From NCBI GenBank assembly GCA_021775795.1, contig JAJFHB010000085.1, forward strand, positions 1 to 10,800: a DNA stretch of 10,800 nucleotides. Direction: 5' to 3'. Shown here piece after piece: positions 5,814 through 10,800 of this stretch. The translations under genes and the position numbers were made by a program. A model generated the notes under the pieces. It was not told the DNA's origin, made no database searches, and saw only the letters and a list, made by a program, of their open reading frames with translations. Each line of letters begins with the position of its first letter. The first letter of the stretch is position 1. This DNA comes from Hyphomicrobiales bacterium. GTDB taxonomy: Bacteria > Pseudomonadota > Alphaproteobacteria > Rhizobiales > JAJFHB01.

Positions 5814-6707
5814 ATGAGCGAACATCAGGCAAATCTTATTGACGGCAAAGCTTATGCAGCGAGCCTGCGCGAGCGCATTGGCGCGGCAGTGACAACGCTG
5901 AAGGCGGAACACAATCTGACCCCGGGTCTGGCGGTCGTACTTGTTGGCGAAGATCCGGCAAGCCAGGTCTATGTCCGCAACAAGGGCAAACAGACCCTTG
6001 AAGCTGGAATGAACTCCTGGGAGCACAAGCTTGATGTCAGCGCCACAGAGGAAGAGGTCCTGGCCATCGTTGATCAGCTCAACAATGATCCGGCAGTGCA
6101 CGGCATTCTCGTGCAGTTGCCTTTGCCCGACCAGATTGATGCGGACAAGGTCATCAACACCATCAGCCCGGACAAGGATGTGGACGGCTTCCATGTCATC
6201 AATGCCGGGCGGCTTGCAACGGGGCAGTCAAGCCTTGTGGCCTGCACCCCGGTAGGCTGTGTCCTGCTTGCCAAGCACGCGCTTGGCGACCTTTCCGGCG
6301 TGGAAGCCGTGGTCGTTGGCCGCTCAAACATTGTCGGCAAACCGGTTGCCCAGTTGCTGTTGCAGGAAAACTGCACGGTGACCATCTGTCACTCGCGCAC
6401 GAAGGATCTGCCGGAAGTCTGCCGCCGCGCAGATCTTGTGATCGCCGCCGTCGGCCGTCCCGAAATGATAACCGGTGACTGGATCAAACCAGGAGCCTGC
6501 GTCATCGATGTGGGCATCAACCGCATTGAGACCGATGAGGGTAAGACACGGCTGGTGGGCGATGTTGCCTTTGCCAGCGCTGCAGCCGTTGCCGGCTCCA
6601 TCACGCCCGTACCAGGCGGCGTCGGTCCCATGACCATCGCCTGCCTGTTGCGCAATACGGTGAAGGCGGCCTGTGCACAGGCCGGGGTTGCGTCTCCGGA
6701 ACTCTAG
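5814..6707 (+). CDS. folD: Bifunctional methylenetetrahydrofolate dehydrogenase/cyclohydrolase FolD
   Basis: A full-length FolD of 297 residues, the cytoplasmic enzyme that oxidises 5,10-methylene-THF to methenyl-THF with NADP+ and hydrolyses it to 10-formyl-THF for purine and fMet synthesis. The catalytic domain shows YVRNKGK (53-59), with Tyr53 and Lys57 equivalent to E. coli Tyr50 and Lys54. It also has GILVQLPLP (97-105, Gln101) and [14 protein letters not shown] (119-132, Asp124). The nucleotide-binding domain has [17 protein letters not shown] (166-182). The C terminus returns to the catalytic domain with [16 protein letters not shown] (264-279). All key residues are present. The ATG at 5814 follows GGGGAAG at a suitable distance. 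It is third in the yggT-DUF167-folD cluster, and chrA begins 53 bp downstream. Confidence 0.98.
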   Translation: MSEHQANLIDGKAYAASLRERIGAAVTTLKAEHNLTPGLAVVLVGEDPASQVYVRNKGKQTLEAGMNSWEHKLDVSATEEEVLAIVDQLNNDPAVHGILVQLPLPDQIDADKVINTISPDKDVDGFHVINAGRLATGQSSLVACTPVGCVLLAKHALGDLSGVEAVVVGRSNIVGKPVAQLLLQENCTVTICHSRTKDLPEVCRRADLVIAAVGRPEMITGDWIKPGACVIDVGINRIETDEGKTRLVGDVAFASAAAVAGSITPVPGGVGPMTIACLLRNTVKAACAQAGVASPEL

Positions 6708-6760
6708 CCCCATCTATTGCACCTTGATGCCTCAGGGAGAAAGTCCGTCCAGCCGTCACG

Positions 6761-8029
6761 ATGACAGAGCAACACGCACAGCCTGAGACACCTCACACTC
6801 TGGGTGAAATTGTTGTCTGGCTGCGCATCGGCCTGTTGAGTATCGGCGGCCCGGCCGCTCACATCGCCCTCATCGAGAGTGAAATCGTCGAGCGCCTCAA
6901 ATGGGCTGACCGGGATACGTTTCTCCGGGGCTTAAGCTTCGCTACCATGTTGCCGGGGCCCGAGGCGCAGCAGCTTGCCACGTATCTTGGCTGGCACCAC
7001 AATGGCTTGCGCGGCGGCGTGATCGCAGGCCTGGGGTTTGTTTTGCCCGGCGCTGCCTTGATGATCGCCCTGACCCTGACGCTCTCGATCTTCGGGGGCT
7101 CCGAGCTTCTCAAGACCGTCTTTGCAGCCGTTCAGCCAGTGATTGTTGCTTTCGTTGCCCTGGCGATCTGGCGCCTGCGCGCTCAGGCATTATTGTCGCC
7201 CGGACATTTTGCAGCCGCCATCTTAACGTTCCTGACGATCTGGCTCACCAATGTGCCGTTTCTGATAATTCTCGTGACCATTGTGGCTGTCGCCCTGTGC
7301 GTCCCGCAGCTTTTTGGCAGTGCATATGCTCCCGGGGCACGCGAGGCAAGACAGCCCGCGCCCAACAGCAACCGGACGCGCCGTGCTTTCATGCTGGGGA
7401 CGGGCGGCATTCTCGCCTGGTGTCTTGTCTATGTCACAAGTGCAGCCTTCCTCGGCGCCACATTCCAGACCGCCTCCGGTCTGATCTCAGCCTCAGTGCT
7501 CGTGGTCTTCGGCGGCGCCTACGCAGCGGTTGGTTACATTGCCGAGCAAGGCGTCCAGGTCTTGAACCTGATCACCGCCCATCAGGTCGCAGACGGGCTC
7601 GCCCTTTCCGAGGCGGCGCCTGGACCTCTCATTCTCTTCAACACTTATGTAGGAACGCTGGTCTCCGCCTCCGAAGGCGCTTCCCTCCTTCGCGGTATCG
7701 CAGGTGGCATCATCGCCACGTTCTTTACGTTCCTGCCTTCGTTTGTTTTCGTCCTTGCCGGAGCCCCCTTTGTCGCTGAGCTTTCGCGATATGCCCGCAT
7801 CAATGTTGCACTTTCCGCCGTTGCCAGCGCTGTCATCGGCCTGATTGCCAATCTCTGCGTGCTGATTGCCCTGCCCGCCTTCTGGCGCGGCGGCGGCTTT
7901 GATCTCGAAAATATGGCAATTGCCGCCCTAGCCTTTGTGGCGGTTTTGCTCGCCCGTGTTCCAGCTCCCATCGCCATATTTGCAGCCGCTCTTTATGGCG
8001 TTTTGCGATGGACATTCTCCAGCCCCTAA
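6761..8029 (+). CDS. chrA: Chromate transporter of the CHR family (ChrA-like, two-domain)
   Basis: A 422-residue inner-membrane protein with about ten hydrophobic segments, the size of the two-domain (long) CHR family that exports chromate. The N-terminal half has the family motifs LRIGLLSIGGPAAHIAL (21-37) and LPGPEAQQLATYLG (64-77) followed by WHHNGLRGG. The C-terminal half repeats the plan in degenerate form with FGGAYAAVGYI and SEAAPGPLILFNTYVG (283-298), consistent with an inverted-topology internal duplication. ChrA exports chromate, driven by the membrane potential, and lowers its cytoplasmic level; some relatives may carry sulfate-like anions or have other roles, so the substrate is inferred. 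No chrB regulator or reductase gene is adjacent. A GGGAGA-like ribosome site lies rather far (over 20 bases) from the ATG at 6761. It may be co-transcribed from the folD cluster. Confidence 0.9.
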   Translation: MTEQHAQPETPHTLGEIVVWLRIGLLSIGGPAAHIALIESEIVERLKWADRDTFLRGLSFATMLPGPEAQQLATYLGWHHNGLRGGVIAGLGFVLPGAALMIALTLTLSIFGGSELLKTVFAAVQPVIVAFVALAIWRLRAQALLSPGHFAAAILTFLTIWLTNVPFLIILVTIVAVALCVPQLFGSAYAPGAREARQPAPNSNRTRRAFMLGTGGILAWCLVYVTSAAFLGATFQTASGLISASVLVVFGGAYAAVGYIAEQGVQVLNLITAHQVADGLALSEAAPGPLILFNTYVGTLVSASEGASLLRGIAGGIIATFFTFLPSFVFVLAGAPFVAELSRYARINVALSAVASAVIGLIANLCVLIALPAFWRGGGFDLENMAIAALAFVAVLLARVPAPIAIFAAALYGVLRWTFSSP

Positions 8030-8086
8030 CGCACGCTTGCCTGGCAGGCCACTCCACGGTTTTGCAATGATTTGGGAGATCTCAGG

Positions 8087-8698
8087 GTGACGCGACATAT
8101 CATAGCGCTGTGCGGATTTTTCTTTCTGCCGTTTGCCATTTCTCCGGCCCAGGCTGAATCCTACGAAAGCGCCTACACCTCCATTGCCTTTGATGAGTGT
8201 CTGCAGCTGACACCGCCGGATCTTGTCGATGAGTATCTAGGCGCTGAATGGGTTTGTGCCGGCTACAACGGCATTGTGGCCTGGGTAAGCGAAGGCGACC
8301 TCCGGATGTTTCTGGGCTATGGGCCAGAGGGCCGGGAGCAGTGCTCATACGGTCAGACCATGTCGGGCTTTAACAGCGTCAGCGATACGTTGGAGTGGCG
8401 TTTGAAAGTGCAGCACGGCCGGGCCACACCAATTGCCACGATATTGCGATACGACGTGGAGCGGCATGACGGCGGCAGCAGGCAGTATCTTGTTGTTACC
8501 AAACTTGGCGAGGAGGCCTGTCACATGGCCTATATTGACGCCTCAGAACCGGACCATAATGAATCGGCCCGCGAAGCCGCCGAATACTTTACCGAGGGTT
8601 TTGACTGCGCTCGCGATCTGCCTTTCAACTATACGGCCAGCGGCCGGCAGGAAGGCCCCACCCCTGGCATCAATTATGTGTGCACGCCGCCGGAATAG
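8087..8698 (+). CDS. Exported protein of unknown function with six conserved-looking cysteines
   Basis: I do not recognise this 203-residue protein. It begins with a Sec signal peptide: a short basic start (MTRH), a hydrophobic core (about residues 5-18) and a likely cleavage site after ISPAQA at residue 23. The mature part, presumably periplasmic, has six cysteines spread along it (FDEC, WVC, EQC, EAC, FDC, YVC), so three disulfides are plausible. The many Tyr, Trp and Gly residues and alternating pattern suggest a mostly beta fold. The GTG at 8087 is preferred because GGGAG at 8074-8078 lies 8 bases before it and it yields a clean signal peptide. TTG at 8072 would add five residues. It starts 57 bp after chrA, same strand, and is followed after 95 bp by a second exported unknown. 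A weak hairpin, TGGGG/CCCCA (8725-8742), lies between them. Confidence 0.75.
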   Translation: MTRHIIALCGFFFLPFAISPAQAESYESAYTSIAFDECLQLTPPDLVDEYLGAEWVCAGYNGIVAWVSEGDLRMFLGYGPEGREQCSYGQTMSGFNSVSDTLEWRLKVQHGRATPIATILRYDVERHDGGSRQYLVVTKLGEEACHMAYIDASEPDHNESAREAAEYFTEGFDCARDLPFNYTASGRQEGPTPGINYVCTPPE

Positions 8699-8793
8699 AC
8701 AAAGCAGCGCGCTATAGTTGCCGATGGGGCTTGAGCACCCCACATAGTTTGAGGCGCTTAGTCAATGATGCGGCGTCACAGGGAGGAATTCTG

Positions 8794-9624
8794 ATGAGAA
8801 AACTCATCCCATGGTGCATGGCACTTTGCATGACAGCACCTTTTGCCGGCGCAGCCTTGTCTGCACCGGACGGTTACAACCACATTTACTCCAAGGATCA
8901 GGAATTTGAGTTTGAGGGTCACGATGTCGTCGTGCCCTTTGATATCTGGGTAAAACCGCGCCTCGAAGCCGGCGCTGCCTTTTTCGATCTCTGGGCTGAA
9001 GCCAACCTCGCCGGCGTCCAGGAACGTGCGCCAGACATCATGGCGGCTTCAAATTCCTATGACCGCTGCGGCGACAACACCACGGTCAGCAACGTCACGC
9101 TTGTTCCTCAGGTGCCGCAGGCCGAGCTGTGTGCCAGCGTTCATTATGTGAAGTATCAGTGCATTTTTGCACTGGTTCCCATTTTGAACGGGCTGACAGT
9201 CTCCATGCAACAGCAGGAAACAGCACGCACCGCACTGGTCGAACAAAGCGCCAATGTTTGTGCTGACCTCTGGGCGGAAGTTGAAGATGAAGGCCGCTCT
9301 GTGAAGCTCGAAGGCAACGTCACACAGACGAATGTCAGTGGCAATTCAGGATTGCTGGGCATTCTGATCGATACGCGCGGTCAGTTCAGATCTAGATTGC
9401 GGAGCGAAATCAACGGGGCGCTGTCCGACCTGCGCCTGCTCGTCCCCGAGGCACTGCAACCTTTCGACCCGGTCGTTGAAACAGCCGAGTTTACCGAACG
9501 CGAAGATGGCGTGCTTGGCCTCGACATGACCATGACGGTTGCCGTGACCGCAGAAGACGTGCCCGTCCTCCTCCAGATGCTCTTGGGCGGAGCAGAAGAA
9601 GAGGACGGCGAAGAGGAGCAGTAA
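8794..9624 (+). CDS. Exported acidic protein of unknown function
   Basis: A 276-residue protein I cannot assign to a family. The N terminus is a clear Sec signal peptide (basic MRK, hydrophobic core to about residue 18, probable cleavage near AALSA at residue 24). The mature protein contains four cysteines (DRC, ELC, YQC, NVC), which could form two disulfides. It also has a hydrophobic segment around FALVPILNGLTVSM that may be buried or membrane-associating, and a strongly acidic last nine residues (EEEDGEEEQ). The start at ATG 8794 is chosen because GGAGGA at 8782-8787 precedes it closely and the signal peptide begins there; the frame is open back to 8680, but that extension lacks a signal. 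Its stop lies 4 bp from the convergent typA stop. It may be paired functionally with the preceding exported protein; that is inference. Confidence 0.8.
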   Translation: MRKLIPWCMALCMTAPFAGAALSAPDGYNHIYSKDQEFEFEGHDVVVPFDIWVKPRLEAGAAFFDLWAEANLAGVQERAPDIMAASNSYDRCGDNTTVSNVTLVPQVPQAELCASVHYVKYQCIFALVPILNGLTVSMQQQETARTALVEQSANVCADLWAEVEDEGRSVKLEGNVTQTNVSGNSGLLGILIDTRGQFRSRLRSEINGALSDLRLLVPEALQPFDPVVETAEFTEREDGVLGLDMTMTVAVTAEDVPVLLQMLLGGAEEEDGEEEQ

Positions 9625-9628
9625 CGCC

Positions 9629-10800
9629 TTAAGCCACCTCCACGGTCGCAGCTGCAAGTCGCCCGGCACGCTTGCGATCATGGGGATTGAGCAGCACTTT
9701 GCGGATTCGGATGGACTGTGGCGTCACTTCAACGAGCTCTTCCTCGGAGATGAAGGCCAGCGCCTTCTCTAACGTCATCTTCACCGGCGGGGTCAGGGCC
9801 ACCGCGTCATCCTTACCCGATGCCCGCATGTTTGTGAGTTTCTTGCCCTTGAGCACATTCACTTCAAGGTCATTGCCCCTTGTGTGTTCCCCCACGATCA
9901 TGCCCTCATACACCTTGGTTCCCGGTGTGATGAACATGGGTCCGCGGTCTTCCAGATTCCACAAGGCGAAAGCAACCGCTGCACCGTCCGAGTTGGCGAT
10001 AAGCACACCGGTGTGACGCATCGGTATGGCGCCTACAAAGGGTGCATAGCCATGGAACATGCGGTTCATGATAGCCGTGCCACGCGTGTCGGAGAGCAAC
10101 TCGCCATTGTAGCCAATGAGGCCGCGTGTTGGCGCATGCAGCACAATTCGCTGACGACCGCCACCCGAGGGCCGCAGATCAACGAGTGAGGCGCGCCTTT
10201 CGGTCAGTTTCTGGACGACAATGCCCGCATGTTCTTCATCAACGTCGATTGTAACTTCTTCAATCGGCTCTTCGGGCTTGCCGCTACCCTCTGCCTCCCG
10301 CATCACAACACGGGGCCGTCCGACACAGAGTTCAAACCCTTCACGGCGCATGGTTTCGATCAAAATAGCCAGTTGCAGCTCACCGCGGCCAGCCACGTCA
10401 AAGGATTCTCCGTTTTTTGATTCCGTAATCCGCAGGGCAACATTGCCTTCAGCTTCACGCAACAAACGATCGCGGATGACCCGGCTTTGCACCTTGTCGC
10501 CTTCGCGCCCGGCCAGAGGGCCATCATTTATGCGGAAACCCATGGCAAGAGTCGGCGGGTCGATCGGATGCGCTGCAACCGGATTCATCACTGCCGGTGC
10601 ACACAAAGTGTCGGCAACGGTGGCCTTTGAAAACCCGGAAATCGCGACAATATCACCGGCCTCACCAACATCCACCGGGCGGCGCTCAAGCCCGCGAAAA
10701 CCAAGAACCCGGGAGACCCGAGCGTTTTCCACAAGCTTGCCGTCCCGCGACAGCGCCTTGACGTTCGCATTGGTGCGCACGGATCCAGATATGATCCGAC
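9629..10800 (-). CDS. typA: Ribosome-associated GTPase TypA/BipA, C-terminal part (cut by window edge)
   Basis: The frame is open to the window's right end, reading RIISGSV-RTNANVKAL at the edge, so the true start lies outside; about 390 of an expected 600 or so residues are present. The N-terminal GTPase domain is missing from view. What is visible are the beta-barrel domain 2, the EF-G-like domains III and V with GRGELQLAILIETMRREGFEL, and PTRGLIGYNGELLSDTRG in the region characteristic of TypA. The TypA-specific C-terminal domain follows, with LEDRGPMFITPGTKVYEGMI and RIRKVLLNPHDRKR near the end. TypA binds the 70S ribosome and aids assembly or translation under stress and cold. It converges on the exported-protein gene with a 4 bp gap. 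The frame appears intact. Family assignment is certain. Confidence 0.97.
   Translation of the reverse strand, partial: RIISGSVRTNANVKALSRDGKLVENARVSRVLGFRGLERRPVDVGEAGDIVAISGFSKATVADTLCAPAVMNPVAAHPIDPPTLAMGFRINDGPLAGREGDKVQSRVIRDRLLREAEGNVALRITESKNGESFDVAGRGELQLAILIETMRREGFELCVGRPRVVMREAEGSGKPEEPIEEVTIDVDEEHAGIVVQKLTERRASLVDLRPSGGGRQRIVLHAPTRGLIGYNGELLSDTRGTAIMNRMFHGYAPFVGAIPMRHTGVLIANSDGAAVAFALWNLEDRGPMFITPGTKVYEGMIVGEHTRGNDLEVNVLKGKKLTNMRASGKDDAVALTPPVKMTLEKALAFISEEELVEVTPQSIRIRKVLLNPHDRKRAGRLAAATVEVA

Noticed and set aside
7297..7779. 160-residue frame inside chrA
   Set aside because: Arg/Cys/His-rich out-of-frame translation of chrA with no recognisable domain.
8680..8793. N-terminal extension of the second exported protein
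   Set aside because: It lacks a ribosome site and would bury an ideal signal peptide; ATG at 8794 with GGAGGA upstream is better.
1..10800. CRISPR arrays, insertion sequences, prophage, toxin-antitoxin or defence genes
   Set aside because: No regularly spaced direct repeats, transposase, integrase or phage motifs were seen on either strand.

Overview
This window looks like ordinary chromosome from a Gram-negative alphaproteobacterium of moderate to high GC (mid-to-upper 50s percent by eye). The grouping of a YggT-family gene, a DUF167 gene and folD, the style of the exported proteins and the BipA/TypA sequence all fit that group. A DMSP-lyase-like cupin hints at a marine or algae-associated lifestyle. 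This placement is inference; no 16S or other decisive marker is present.

Layout. Positions 1-1124 carry a plus-strand enzyme of the amidinotransferase/arginine-deiminase superfamily, ending 8 bp from a convergent DUF1697 gene (1133-1645, minus). A 237 bp gap leads to a MAPEG-family membrane protein (1883-2272, plus). Next come a structured intergenic hairpin and a convergent EamA/DMT exporter (2380-3246, minus). A small membrane-anchored protein of unknown function (3427-3867, minus) and a cupin closely matching the active-site layout of DddQ/DddK-type DMSP lyases (4053-4664, minus) follow. A tRNA-Ala(CGC) lies at 4879-4954 (minus) with a good sigma-70 promoter. To its right, and divergent from it, runs a plus-strand block: yggT-like, DUF167, folD, and chrA (chromate transporter, two homologous halves). 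Two genes for exported proteins of unknown function follow (8087-8698 and 8794-9624). The right edge holds the C-terminal two thirds of typA/bipA on the minus strand, cut by the window end.

How the genes relate. YggT, DUF167 and folD are closely spaced, co-oriented and probably co-transcribed; folD supplies one-carbon folate interconversion. chrA follows folD at 53 bp and may be read from the same transcript. The other genes look like independent units and do not form a recognisable pathway. No neighbouring acrylate or DMS catabolism genes accompany the DMSP-lyase-like gene.

I found no CRISPR array, insertion sequence, prophage, toxin-antitoxin pair or defence system. No gene-free stretch exceeds about 300 bases. 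The most noteworthy items are the GC-rich DMSP-lyase-like gene beside the 3' end of a tRNA, the AGAT/ADI-like enzyme of uncertain reaction, and the pair of uncharacterised exported proteins. I did not find convincing evidence for a wholly new multi-gene system.
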